Of a stretch of 64,000 nt of DNA, positions 17,746 to 27,900 are shown in pieces. The first letter of the stretch is position 1. Each line of letters begins with the position of its first letter. The notes under the pieces are model-generated. The model was not told the DNA's origin. It saw only the letters and a program-made list of their open reading frames with translations, and ran no database searches. A program made the translations under genes and the position numbers. Origin of the DNA: DATKPE01 sp033854175 (GTDB lineage: Bacteria; Bacteroidota; Ignavibacteria; UBA10030; SZUA-254); NCBI GenBank assembly GCA_033854175.1, contig JAWOKN010000018.1:1-64000 (forward strand), given 5' to 3'.

Positions 17746-18355
17746 GCTCTTCACCCGAAGAGGGTGGCACCGTGATGGACCTGCGGAGCATTTTCCGTTC
17801 AATAAACAGCCACACGCCAATCAGGAGATAGGCAAGCAGAGCCCCGAGAAGTGCGCCACCGAGAATGTCTGAAGGATAATGGACCCCGGCAACAACCCTG
17901 GAAAGAGCAACGGCAGATGCAAGGAGGAAGAGCCCCGGTCTCCATCTTTTAAAAAAATACGAAACAAACGTCGCTATCGCAAATGAATTTGTGGCGTGCG
18001 ACGAAGGAAATGAATAACCGCTGCCACAGGGAAAAAGAAGATGCACCTGCTCCACAACCTGCCGGCCAGCGATGACGTGACACGGGCGCGGTCTTGCGAT
18101 CAGTTTTTTTACCAGCGTGCTGCTTGTCTGATCGCTCAAGGTGACCAGCGGTATAATCATGAGAGCGACCACCTTCCCCTTGGTGCCCCCTCCGAAAAAG
18201 AGCATCAGCCACAACACCGACAGGAGGGAAATACCGTACCAGGTTTGCGTCAGGTTTGAAAAAAAGGGGAAGATGAGGTCCGAGAGCGGGTTCGCGAGGG
18301 TGACGTTGATAAAATGGAAAAGGGCCAGGTCAATCGAATAAAAAAAATCAGCCAT
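17732..18355 (-). CDS. PAP2-family membrane phosphatase
   Basis: This 207-residue integral membrane protein carries the three PAP2 phosphatase motifs: KLIARPRPC (about 84-92), FPSSHATNS (about 117-125) and SRVVAGVHYPSDILGG (about 152-167). The family acts on undecaprenyl diphosphate, phosphatidylglycerophosphate or phosphatidate at the membrane; which one cannot be decided here. Upstream is ispF, of the isoprenoid pathway, which loosely favours a polyprenyl diphosphate substrate. It is coupled to lnt by a 14-bp overlap. Confidence 0.9.
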   Translation of the reverse strand: MADFFYSIDLALFHFINVTLANPLSDLIFPFFSNLTQTWYGISLLSVLWLMLFFGGGTKGKVVALMIIPLVTLSDQTSSTLVKKLIARPRPCHVIAGRQVVEQVHLLFPCGSGYSFPSSHATNSFAIATFVSYFFKRWRPGLFLLASAVALSRVVAGVHYPSDILGGALLGALLAYLLIGVWLFIERKMLRRSITVPPSSGEEHGRE

Positions 18356-18412
18356 TGCAGTGACTTCAGATCTCAGTGTTCGGAAATGACGCGCTCGCCG
18401 GAGTATCGTTTC

Positions 18413-18904
18413 TCACAGATCCAGGTGGAGTTGTTTCTGCTGAACTGACGCGATCGCATACGCAGCTGCCCCCTCCCCCATGCCGATGAAGCCCAGTTCC
18501 TCGTTTGTGGTGGCCTTGACCGATACCTGATCGATCCCGATCTCCAGACACTGGGACACGTTCTCACGCATTTTCTTTACGTAAGGGCTGATTTTCGGTT
18601 GCTGGAGGAGAACCGTGGAATCCATATTGATGATTTCAAAATTATTCAGCCGGATTAACTCTCCCACGTGTCGAAGAAGGACAAGACTCGATATGTCCTT
18701 AAACCGCGGGTCGGTGTCGGGAAAATGGCGGCCGATATCACCCAGGGCAGCCGCACCAAGAAGCGCATCGGCAAATGCATGGCATAAGACATCGGCATCC
18801 GAATGCCCCACCAGTCCCTTGATGTAGGGAATTTCCACCCCCCCGATCACCAACCGCCTGTTGACAACCATCCGGTGGACATCATATCCGAACCCGATTC
18901 TCAT
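18413..18904 (-). CDS. ispF: 2-C-methyl-D-erythritol 2,4-cyclodiphosphate synthase
   Basis: IspF forms the cyclic diphosphate of the MEP isoprenoid pathway. The 163 residues begin MRIGFGYDVHR with the metal-binding Asp/His pair, followed by GHSDADVLCHAFADALLGA and GDIGRHFPDTDP, all family signatures. An ATG four codons earlier (18916) is possible. Near the C-terminus NEELGFIGMGEG is conserved. It lies between acylphosphatase and the PAP2 phosphatase genes; ispD is not in the window. Confidence 0.96.
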   Translation of the reverse strand: MRIGFGYDVHRMVVNRRLVIGGVEIPYIKGLVGHSDADVLCHAFADALLGAAALGDIGRHFPDTDPRFKDISSLVLLRHVGELIRLNNFEIINMDSTVLLQQPKISPYVKKMRENVSQCLEIGIDQVSVKATTNEELGFIGMGEGAAAYAIASVQQKQLHLDL

Positions 18905-18931
18905 ATGCTGATCCATGCCCCCAAGAAAATC

Positions 18932-19204
18932 CTATTCAATAAAAAATCCGTCATACCGGTGACCGACGGTTCCCCATACAATCTGAAGATCCGTGACGTG
19001 CGCCGATCTCGGCCCGATACGTAATTCACCGATGAACGCCTCGACCGCGGACTTCTCTCCTTCGGCGATGACTTCGACATTTCCGTCGTATAAGTTCCGA
19101 ACCAGCCCGTTGAGTCCGAATTGCCGTGCCCGGTTTGAGGCGAAAAACCGGTAACCGACGCCCTGAACCAGTCCGGCAACGACAATGTGTGCGGAAACTT
19201 CCAT
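18932..19204 (-). CDS. acyP: Acylphosphatase
   Basis: This small enzyme hydrolyses acyl phosphates. The 90 residues carry the phosphate-binding signature GLVQGVGYRFFA with its catalytic arginine and the downstream NGLVRNLYDGNVEVIAEG with the catalytic asparagine. The length equals the family norm. A GTG at 19222 would add six residues (MHKIFR); I prefer the ATG at 19204. It lies between the EamA transporter and ispF. Confidence 0.94.
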   Translation of the reverse strand: MEVSAHIVVAGLVQGVGYRFFASNRARQFGLNGLVRNLYDGNVEVIAEGEKSAVEAFIGELRIGPRSAHVTDLQIVWGTVGHRYDGFFIE

Positions 19205-19249
19205 GCGGAAAATTTTATGCACAAATAATACGATGAAAATGAGTTAAAG

Positions 19250-20155
19250 TCAACTGGCAAAAATTTCCCTTTTCAGGAACGCCGACAGGTCTGACAACTC
19301 CGAGGTGAGTAACCCGATGAGGATCATTACTCCGCCCACGACCCCGAGAGCTCCTATGACTTCACCCCTCACCGCGTAGGCGAGTATTCCGGCAATGACG
19401 GGCTCCATGGCAAAAATAATCGCAGCCCTCGTGGGCGTCGTGTCCCCCTGGAAACGGGTCTGTATCAGCATGGTGATGATCGTCGCAAAAAGCGTGAGAT
19501 ATCCGAGGGAGACGATGAATTCTGTCGACCAGACAATACGCACATGTTCAAAAACGAGGCCCGCTATGGAGGCACCCACCGCGCAGAAGCCGAACTGAAT
19601 GAACGTCAGCTGAATTTTCTCGGGATCACCGGATACATAATCGAGATAGACGATGTAGCAGGCAAAAAGAACTGCACAGACAAGTGACAGAAGATCTCCC
19701 CTGTTGAATGCCGAGCCTTCCGGGGATGTCAACATGTACAGCCCGACTGTCGACAGGACGACGCCGAGGATGTTGCCGAGGGTGATTGTCCGCGCAGGCC
19801 CCGGTTTCCATCTGTAAAACAAAAACTGCATGACCGGCGTGAGGATCGTCAGAAATCCAGTGAAAAAAGCGGATTTCGATGCGGTGGTGTACTGAAGACC
19901 AATCGTCTGCGCCAGGAAACCCGCCAGGAGGAAGAACCCCAGCACGGATCCCCGCCAGAGCGTTTTCATCGAATACCGTATCAGTTTCCTGTAAAATACG
20001 GCGAAGGTCAGGACGGTCGCCAGGCCGAACCGCAACGCCGTGTACCAGAGAGGGGAATTGTGTTCGAGAATCCCCTTTGTCACCACGAAGGTGCTTCCCC
20101 AGACGAACGTAACGAGAAAAAGTAAAATTTCAGCCCGGCGTTGCGGTGGGATCAT
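19250..20155 (-). CDS. EamA/DMT-family transporter
   Basis: A 301-residue membrane protein with about ten hydrophobic segments in two EamA repeats (about 8-140 and 152-290). WGSTFVVTKG in the first helix region and FAMEPVIAGILAY in the second repeat are typical. DMT exporters move amino acids, nucleotides or other metabolites; the substrate is not predictable. It is separated from the DUF362 gene by 63 bp, so it may belong to the same unit. Confidence 0.88.
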   Translation of the reverse strand: MIPPQRRAEILLFLVTFVWGSTFVVTKGILEHNSPLWYTALRFGLATVLTFAVFYRKLIRYSMKTLWRGSVLGFFLLAGFLAQTIGLQYTTASKSAFFTGFLTILTPVMQFLFYRWKPGPARTITLGNILGVVLSTVGLYMLTSPEGSAFNRGDLLSLVCAVLFACYIVYLDYVSGDPEKIQLTFIQFGFCAVGASIAGLVFEHVRIVWSTEFIVSLGYLTLFATIITMLIQTRFQGDTTPTRAAIIFAMEPVIAGILAYAVRGEVIGALGVVGGVMILIGLLTSELSDLSAFLKREIFAS

Positions 20156-20218
20156 CTCACGGAATGCACGAATCGAGCTTCAGGAGGGATCACGACAAGA
20201 AAGGTTGTGCGCGACCGG

Positions 20219-21349
20219 TCATGCATGCGGCTGACCAATCACGGATTCCTCCCACACCTTTCCGGTCTCGTAATCATGAAAAAGACGGCCCCAGTGGGTG
20301 TTCTTCTTCCACTCCTCGAACGTCTTGCGGTCCTTCAGGGGCCAGCGGTAGTAATCATGATAGGCTTCGGATCCAAAAATGAAGACATTCACCAGCGGGG
20401 TGTGGAAGAACAATTTCTGGAATTTCGCCATCGGCCCGAACCAGAGAAGATCACCCACGAGACTCGCCCCATTGTCGCCGACAGTGAAACCCCACGATTC
20501 ATTCGAAATATCAGCACCGACGATTTCGATGTCGCGGACATCACCCACCCCCAGCCCATCCCCGTGGGCGACATTGATGTATTCGATGTCCAGAGGATCA
20601 AAACCCATCATTTTCGCGGCGACCGCGTCAATCGCCACCTGATCGGCACTGGCGAGGATGTAATCTTTTACCACCGGATACATCGTCCGCGGACCCGGGC
20701 CGTTACCGGCAGTCGTCCCGTCCATCACCGCGAAGATACCCGAATGAATTTCTTTCTGAATGGCCAGAAGATCAACCAGCGTCCTGTGGATCCAGCTGTG
20801 CGTATAATGCCGTTTCGTGTTCAACAGTCCGCCGAACGCGTTCTTCATCGCACCGGTCGTCGTCGTGTAGATATGGCATTTCATCGTCGGAAGATGGACG
20901 ATGTTCTTTCCAAGAAAATATTCAGGGATGGTGATCCCTTCGGGATAGATCTTGTGCAGGACATGCATGGGGGATTTTGGCTCGTAGTTGATCCACCGGA
21001 TGTCCGATTGCTTGAAATTGTAGAGAACAGGGATGTCGTAGCGCTTGAATATGGGTACATAGTTATTCAAATCCTCCCCCTTGAACGCGTTCGTCACGAC
21101 AGTCTTGTTCTGGACACAGACAAGATCCGAAAATCCCGCGTTCCGGAGGCCCTTGATCGTGCCCTCCATCTGCCACGGGGTGGTATTCGCCGCCGGAAAG
21201 GGAAAATGCCAGGAGATGTTGTCTTTCAGGATCGTCGCCGAATCGGCCGAAAGGGCGGTGTCAATCCCCCCAAGACGCAGAAGGAGTTCGTAATCATGCA
21301 AAATTGTCGCGGGGGTGGTTTTAAGAACAGAGACCTTCGATTTCGGCAT
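20219..21349 (-). CDS. DUF362 domain-containing protein
   Basis: A 376-residue soluble-looking protein. The conserved core includes HLPTMKCHIYTTTTGAMKN and DQVAIDAVAAKMMGFDP, typical of DUF362. Biochemical function of the family is not established; some members are fused to 4Fe-4S ferredoxins, but I see no CxxCxxC cluster here. It starts three bases after the UbiA-family gene ends, so the two are likely cotranscribed and may share a role in lipid or cell-envelope metabolism (inference). Confidence 0.82.
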   Translation of the reverse strand: MPKSKVSVLKTTPATILHDYELLLRLGGIDTALSADSATILKDNISWHFPFPAANTTPWQMEGTIKGLRNAGFSDLVCVQNKTVVTNAFKGEDLNNYVPIFKRYDIPVLYNFKQSDIRWINYEPKSPMHVLHKIYPEGITIPEYFLGKNIVHLPTMKCHIYTTTTGAMKNAFGGLLNTKRHYTHSWIHRTLVDLLAIQKEIHSGIFAVMDGTTAGNGPGPRTMYPVVKDYILASADQVAIDAVAAKMMGFDPLDIEYINVAHGDGLGVGDVRDIEIVGADISNESWGFTVGDNGASLVGDLLWFGPMAKFQKLFFHTPLVNVFIFGSEAYHDYYRWPLKDRKTFEEWKKNTHWGRLFHDYETGKVWEESVIGQPHA

Positions 21350-21352
21350 AGA

Positions 21353-22240
21353 TTATTTTCCGTAAATGATGATACTCGCAGTAAGTATCCAGAGCATGAT
21401 GTTCACCAGCAACGGTAGATCCGTCAGCGCGAGCCGTGTCGGGTTTCCACCTTCAACTTCACGGTGGACAAGATATAAATAACGAAATATTCCATAAAGA
21501 ACAAACGGGACGGTGTAGATGAGTCGGTTCGTCCCGAACTTCCTCACCGTTTCCTCGGAAATCGCGTATAAGGCATACGACATCACGGTCGAGGCTGTCA
21601 CGATCCCGATCATCTGATCGAGAAAATACGGGCTGTAGTACCGGAGAACCGACCGGTGCGCATCCGCCCGCGTGTCAAGAACGGTCAGCTCATGCCTCCG
21701 TTTGCTGAATCCCAGGAACAACGATAATAACACCGTGCAGATCAGAAGCCATTCGGACGTCGGGACATCGATCACGACCGCACCGGCGATCACCCTCAGG
21801 ACAAAACCGGCCGAAATCGTCATGACGTCGAGAATAACCACATTTTTCAGGAAAAAGGAGTAGAGGACATTGATGATCACATAGGCAACCACAATCAGGG
21901 CGAATGAGGTCTTGAGAAGAAATGAACCCGTAATCCCCGCGGCAAGCAGGATCAGAAACACCACGATCGCAACCCGCGGAGAGAGACGCCCCGATGGGAG
22001 GGGACGCTTCGACTTTTCGGGGTGGAGTTTGTCGCTTTCCAGATCGGTCAGATCATTCAGGACGTAGACACCGCTGGCCGTAAGTGAAAAAAGGAGAAAG
22101 GCTGCGGTGACCTCAGACAAAAAACTGGCATGAAAGAGGTTTCCGGAAAAGATCAGGGCCGCGTAAATGAAGAAATTTTTTATCCATTGCTGCAGCCTCA
22201 GGGAAGCAATGATATATCGCAGCTTGTTAGTCACAATCAA
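21353..22240 (-). CDS. UbiA-family prenyltransferase, decaprenyl-phosphate phosphoribosyltransferase-like
   Basis: A 295-residue protein with about eight hydrophobic segments. The aspartate-rich motif NDLTDLESDKLHPEKSKRP (about 62-80) with HPxKxxRP is characteristic of the branch that transfers phosphoribose to a polyprenyl phosphate (DPPR synthase), not of quinone or haem prenyltransferases. The start is TTG at 22240 or GTG at 22234, with no good ATG. It overlaps the mutase stop by four bases. The DPPR assignment is from motif similarity; the product's use (for example arabinose-type sugars) is unknown. Confidence 0.78.
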   Translation of the reverse strand: MIVTNKLRYIIASLRLQQWIKNFFIYAALIFSGNLFHASFLSEVTAAFLLFSLTASGVYVLNDLTDLESDKLHPEKSKRPLPSGRLSPRVAIVVFLILLAAGITGSFLLKTSFALIVVAYVIINVLYSFFLKNVVILDVMTISAGFVLRVIAGAVVIDVPTSEWLLICTVLLSLFLGFSKRRHELTVLDTRADAHRSVLRYYSPYFLDQMIGIVTASTVMSYALYAISEETVRKFGTNRLIYTVPFVLYGIFRYLYLVHREVEGGNPTRLALTDLPLLVNIMLWILTASIIIYGK

Positions 22241-23901
22241 AACACTGCGGGTTCTTCATAGACACCAAATACTTCCGCAAGAGCATTGCACATTTCACCG
22301 AGCGTGACATAGGCGTGCGTGCAGTCAATGAGACACGGGATGAGGTTGCCGCCGTCCGATCCTGCCTGCCGCAGGGCGTCGAGCGTTTCCGCGACTCGCC
22401 CGGCGTCACGGCCCGCACGGACATCACTGAGCCGTCTGCGCTGCTTCACCTCGACCTCGGGCGATATGGTGAGCAGGGGAATCTCGATCTTCTCCTCCGG
22501 TTCCACGAATTCGTTGACACCGACAATAATTTTCTCCTTCCGGTCCAGTTCCTGCTGATACCGATACGCGGCGTCTGCAATCTCCCGCTGGAAGAATCCT
22601 GCCTCGATCGCCGCAACGACACCGCCGAGAGCGTCGATTTTTTCAAAATACGCCTCCGCCTCCTTCTCCATCCTGTCCGTCATCGCCTCGACGAAATAAC
22701 TCCCCGCAAGAGGATCGATGGTGTTGGTGACACCGATCTCGTGTGCGATAATCTGCTGCGTCCGGAGTGCGATCTTGACGGCTTTTTCGGATGGAAGCGC
22801 AAGTGTCTCATCCATCGAATTGGTATGGAGCGATTGCGTACCGCCTAATACACCCGCAAGTGCCTCATACGCCGTCCGGACGATGTTGTTTTCGGGTTGC
22901 TGCGCGGTCAGCGAACAACCGGCTGTCTGTGTGTGGTACCGGAGCATCCAGGAACGGGGATTTTTCGCGCCATACTTGTTCCGCATCCTCCGCGCGTAAA
23001 TCCTCCGCGCCGCCCTGAATTTTGCTATCTCCTCGAAAAAGTCGAGATGGGAATTGAAAAAATAGGAAAGACGCGGAGCAAAATCATCAATATCAAGCCC
23101 CTTGGCCATCCCTGCCTCAACATACGCAAATCCGTCCGCAAGCGTGAATGCCAGCTCCTGCACCGCGGTCGATCCCGCCTCACGGATGTGATATCCGCTG
23201 ATCGATATCGGGTTCCATTGCGGCATCTCGCGCGTGCAGAATTCAAACATATCCGTGATGATTCTCATCGAGGGTGAAGGAGGATAAATCCATTCCTTCT
23301 GGGCAATGTACTCCTTGAGGATGTCAGCCTGAATCGTCCCGCGCAACTGGTCCAAACGCGCCCCCTGCTTCAGGGCAACGACAACGTAGAGGGCCAGGAG
23401 CATCGCGGCAGGAGCGTTGATGGTCATTGATGTCGATATGTCCGCGAGCCGGATACCCTTGAAAAGAACCTCCATATCGGCAAGCGAACTGACCGAGACA
23501 CCGCAAATCCCCACCTCCCCCTCGGACTGGGGATCATCGGCATCACGCCCCATGAGCGTCGGCAAATCGAAGGCCACGGAAAGACCATGCTGGCCACGCG
23601 TCAAAAGATAATGATATCGTTCGTTGGTGTCCTCGGGCGTTCCAAAACCGGCAAATTGCCGCATGGTCCATAACTTGCCGCGATACATCGTCGAATGGAT
23701 TCCACGCGTATAGGGGAACTCGCCGGGATAGCCCAGATCGGTCAAATAATTGATATGCGCGATATCCCCGGGTGTGTAGAGGATGTTGACGCTTTCACCC
23801 GATATCGTGGTAAATTTTAAAGGAAGAATCTTTGCAGACGAGACTTTCTGTCTCCAGGTACTTTCCATATCACCTGCCTTATCCCGTTTATTCGTCTCCA
23901 T
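22237..23901 (-). CDS. Methylmalonyl-CoA mutase, catalytic (N-terminal-type) subunit
   Basis: This 554-residue protein is the substrate-binding barrel of acyl-CoA mutase. Signatures include YTRGIHSTMYRGKLWTMRQF (about 65-84), FDLPTLMGRDADDP (about 112-125) and YHTQTAGCSLTAQQPENN. The polypeptide ends before a cobalamin-binding domain and no DxHxxG motif is present, so a separate B12-binding subunit is needed. It interconverts methylmalonyl- and succinyl-CoA or a related pair. I chose ATG 23901, which has GAGG close upstream; a TTG lies three codons before. The UbiA-family gene overlaps its stop. Confidence 0.9.
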   Translation of the reverse strand: METNKRDKAGDMESTWRQKVSSAKILPLKFTTISGESVNILYTPGDIAHINYLTDLGYPGEFPYTRGIHSTMYRGKLWTMRQFAGFGTPEDTNERYHYLLTRGQHGLSVAFDLPTLMGRDADDPQSEGEVGICGVSVSSLADMEVLFKGIRLADISTSMTINAPAAMLLALYVVVALKQGARLDQLRGTIQADILKEYIAQKEWIYPPSPSMRIITDMFEFCTREMPQWNPISISGYHIREAGSTAVQELAFTLADGFAYVEAGMAKGLDIDDFAPRLSYFFNSHLDFFEEIAKFRAARRIYARRMRNKYGAKNPRSWMLRYHTQTAGCSLTAQQPENNIVRTAYEALAGVLGGTQSLHTNSMDETLALPSEKAVKIALRTQQIIAHEIGVTNTIDPLAGSYFVEAMTDRMEKEAEAYFEKIDALGGVVAAIEAGFFQREIADAAYRYQQELDRKEKIIVGVNEFVEPEEKIEIPLLTISPEVEVKQRRRLSDVRAGRDAGRVAETLDALRQAGSDGGNLIPCLIDCTHAYVTLGEMCNALAEVFGVYEEPAVF

Positions 23902-23943
23902 ATTCCTCAAAATCGCTGAAATTTATTGAATTCCCCGTCATTT

Positions 23944-23971
23944 AAGATACGAATTCATGCGGATTATTCAA
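23944..23971 (-). promoter_or_regulatory. Possible promoter for the mutase operon
   Basis: TTGAAT (23971-23966) and TATCTT (23949-23944) with a 16-base spacer lie 43-70 bases before the mutase ATG. Each box matches four of six consensus bases. The rest of the 267-base gap (23902-24168) shows no recognisable gene and no cobalamin riboswitch. Confidence 0.35.
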
Positions 23972-24168
23972 ATTCGGTTCAACAGAGGTGCAGCCCGAAA
24001 ACGAAGAACCTTCTGCCCGCCCCCCGTGCGCCCCCGATGAGGAATTCAGGCGGACGGAATATTCGCGCATTCTCCTCCTTTCCCCAACCACAGGCATGGA
24101 TGCAGACAGCCGATAGGTCCCCTCCAACCCCGGAGATTCGTCAACTAAGACAGACTTTCCTTTGGGGA

Positions 24169-24876
24169 TTAATAATAACGCAACCCGGGATACAGGATGT
24201 TGATGCATCGGAGATGAATCGGCGGAAAAATGGAACCGAAGAGGTTCCAGGCAAGAAATAAACCGATGATGACAAGGGGCGAGCGGCGGACAAGGATCAA
24301 ATATTTCCGCGCCGTCGTTCCGGGCAGGATGAGAGGAACAATACCACTCCCGTCGAGAGGCGGAAACGGTAAAAGGTTGAACAGAAAAAGGAGGAGATTC
24401 AAGGAGAACATGATGCTGAAAAATGTGGCAACGGGCGCGAACAATCCCGGATCGGTGGCGGCGGTGATGTGGGAAAACGTGATCCTCGCCGGGGGATAAA
24501 ACAGCTGATAGACAACACCCAGTCTGATCGCAAGCCCGGCTCCGGCAACCAGACAAAGATTCATTGCAGGTCCGGCGAGCGCCATGAGCCCCGACCGCCT
24601 CGGGTGCTGAAATGACCATTCAAAATTATAGGGAACACTCGCCCAACCGATCATCCATCCTCCAAAAACATACGACAAGAGGGGAACGATGACCATGCCA
24701 AAGGGTTCCCGGCGAATATGCGGGAGTGGATTGAGTGTCACATGCCCTCCCTCGTATGCTGTCACATCCCCAAGCCTCATGGCCGTGTAGGCATGCGAGG
24801 CTTCATGAAATGTGGTCGATGCTACAAACGCCAGATACCAGAGCATCCCCTCGAAGATTTTCGTGGAGTCAATCAT
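24169..24876 (-). CDS. M50-family site-2 protease-like membrane metalloprotease
   Basis: A 235-residue membrane protein. The zinc-binding HEASH (24-28) lies in the first hydrophobic segment and the third ligand, Asp 175, in NLLPFPPLDGSG. This is the compact Rip3/FtsH-neighbour type of site-2 protease lacking PDZ or CBS domains. Its substrate is unknown. It lies between the large secreted repeat protein and the mutase, with no sign of a functional link to either. Confidence 0.88.
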   Translation of the reverse strand: MIDSTKIFEGMLWYLAFVASTTFHEASHAYTAMRLGDVTAYEGGHVTLNPLPHIRREPFGMVIVPLLSYVFGGWMIGWASVPYNFEWSFQHPRRSGLMALAGPAMNLCLVAGAGLAIRLGVVYQLFYPPARITFSHITAATDPGLFAPVATFFSIMFSLNLLLFLFNLLPFPPLDGSGIVPLILPGTTARKYLILVRRSPLVIIGLFLAWNLFGSIFPPIHLRCINILYPGLRYY

Positions 24877-24946
24877 CGGGCGTCATCGCTTGAGATCCCC
24901 TCCCGGGAGGATCATGAAACCGGAAATATCTGGTGTCATATGATGT

Positions 24947-27900
24947 CTATTTCATCAAAGTCATTTTTTTGACGTCAGTAAATCCGGTATGACCGCCTCT
25001 TCCGGGGAAGGGGTTCGCAGCATCGAGTTTGTAAAAAAAGATACCGCTCGGAAGCCTGCTCGCATCATACGATATGTGGAACGTGCCCGGACCCTGGTTC
25101 GCATCGACGAGCGACGCGACGCGTTGTCCCAGCGTGTTGTAGACATTCAGCCGGACATGCGATCGGGCCGCGAGTGAATATGTCAATATCGTTGTTGAAT
25201 TAAACGGATTCGGATAATTTTGGTACAAGGAATAGGCAAGCGGGGCCTCCGATTCCCTCTTCACATCGTCCGAGATCCGTTGCTGATACTTCACCAGGGT
25301 GAACACGCTCCAGGTTTGTCCCGACGTGGTCCCGGCCACAATGACGCCGGTGTCGCTGTCAATGACAAGATCCGCGGGGACAATACTCGCATTGTGGGAT
25401 TCAGACATCCGCGCGGTCCAGAGAATATTCCCGGATGTATCATATTTCAATGTTATGGCGTCCGATATACCGTTTGAGTCCGTGCTCACACCGGTCATAT
25501 AGATCTTCCCGGCCCGGTCCAGGACCATTTTTTTCAGCAGATTATCGCTCGAGGGTGCCCCGCTGTACCTCTGCACCCACTCCTGCTGTCCGTCAGGGGT
25601 ATATTTGATGAGGATGAATTCCGGGTAGGTAAAATAGGCATTGTAGCTTGTGCCAGCGACATAGATATCCCCGTTCTGTCCCACCGCTACCGACACGGGT
25701 TCGTCCCTGTTGTTCGCGGGTCCGTTGTAGAGGGCGACCCATTTCTGAACTCCCGCGGTGTCGTATTTCACCGTGACGATATCGTGCTCCGTCGTGGCAC
25801 TTAATGTCCAGCCCGTCACGTAGATGTTCCCGTCAGAATCCGCCGCGATCGCTACCGGACGGTCATCCAGATGAGAGGGGCCGTCATAGATCGCAGCCCA
25901 CCTTTGGGTTCCGGTCGGTGAATACTTAACGGTGGCAAAATCCGTCGAACGGCGGCCGTTTCCACTTAATCCTGTCACATAGACGTTTTCGGACCTGTCA
26001 ACCACCAGTGCAGTCATAAGGTCATTATCATCGTATGCGTCGTTGTACTGCGCCGACCACTGCTGAATGCCCGCGGGGGAGTATTTTACCGTGCTGAAAT
26101 CGAAACCCGTTCCTTCATTGTAGGTGTAGCCGGATACATAGACCGACTGCAGCCCGCTTACCGCAAGATGCGTTGCGAAGTTGTAGCTGCTCCCCGTCGC
26201 GCTGAAAGTTTTCGTCCAGTCGATCATCCCTTCGGGCGTGTACTGCATCGTGAGATAATTGAAGGAGGGCGCGCCGATTTCCTGGTCGTACCCGGTAATG
26301 ACCAGGTTCCCGTTACCCATCATGTCGATGTCCCTCCCGATGTTCAGACTGTTGGCAGTCCCCTCATAGTAGTCACTCCAGATCTGGTTCCCGCCGTCAT
26401 CACACTTGAACGTCGAACATGAGATCGACAGATTGGCACTCTCGCTCTGCCCCGTAACATAGACATTTCCGTCCGGATCGGCGGTCACCGCACCCGTCAT
26501 ATCGCCGCTCGTCCCGGGGCCGTCATATCGCACCGGCCATGACTCGATGGGCGGAAAGAGATATTTTATGATTGCAAAATCATACCCCGTCTGATCGTCG
26601 TAACTTGTGCCCCCGACAAATACGTTCGCACTGGAATCGACGACGATGCCGACTGCCTCATCGTCCAGACTCGAAGATCCATCGTACCGCTGAATCCACT
26701 GCAGGGCACCGTAGATATCATACTTCAACGTCGCAATATCGATTCCTGATCCGGAACCCAGGCTGTTGCCGACCACATAGATATCCCCGGCAATGTCTGT
26801 CGTCAACGAGACGGCATAGTCGCTTCCATGGACTGGTCCGTCGTACTCCGCCCTCCAGGCGAGAACACCCGACGTATCATACTTCAACGTCAGAAAATCG
26901 AAACTCGACGCTGCATGATATGCCATTCCTGCAATGACCGGAAAACCCTTGGGATCAAGCACGAGCCCCATCGGCTCCTTGTCGGATGTTTCGTTCCCCT
27001 GATAAATTGCATTCCAGATGAGATCCCCCGCCGTCGTGTATTTCAGCAACACGACGTTTGATGAGGTTTCCCCGCCATAGATTTTCCCGGTTACGTAAAC
27101 GATATCATTGACATCGACGGCGATTGCCCGCCCGTAGTCCGCACCGTCCCCGGGTCCGTTGAAATACTTCGCCCATTGCTGCACACCGTTTGTGTCATAC
27201 TTCAACAGCAGAATGTCATTCGACGTGTTCGGACGGACCGTGGTTCCCGTGATGTAGATATTCTGTTCGTGATCCATCGCGATACCGGAGGGAATATCGT
27301 CGTGGTTGTACCAGAAATTGTACCGGCTTGCCCAGAGCAGATAACCATCCGGAGTGTATCGCAGCGTGACAATATCGTTGAAGGTGTTCGGGCTGTAGCT
27401 TGTACCGGTAACGATAATCCCTCCGTTGCCATCGATGGCCAGAGCCACAGCCTTGTCATCCAGACTATCGGGACCGTTGTACGTCTGGATCCAGGATACA
27501 GCCCCCGAGGATGACACGACCGACGTGAGGATGTCATAATCCCCCTTCTGGCTTCTTGCATACCCCGCCAGCACCAGATTCTGATTCTGGTCAAGTTTAC
27601 ACGCCACCACCGACGGGTTGATGAGATCCGGAAGAATGGTCTTCCATATAAAATTGAGTTTGTTATCGTATTTCACGACCGCAATCGATTGCCCGTTCGA
27701 ACCACAGAGGTAGATATGGCCGGTCGGATCGACCGCCATTCCACCCAGCCGGTCATCGGTGTTCCCGAGATCTACCGTGATCGCGAGCTGGCCCTGCTGA
27801 TAATATGAATACTTCAACACCTCGATGTCAAAACTGTTCGCGATTACCGGTCCGCAGATAAAAATGTTGGTGTTGTTGTCATTCACGATACCCGTCGGAA

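Noticed and set aside
23902..24168. Cobalamin riboswitch upstream of the mutase
   Set aside because: The conserved B12-box and the usual paired core are not found in this gap.
23942..24619. 225-codon minus-strand frame overlapping the M50 protease gene and running into the gap
   Set aside because: Most of it is out of frame with the obvious metalloprotease; the part in the gap has no recognisable content.
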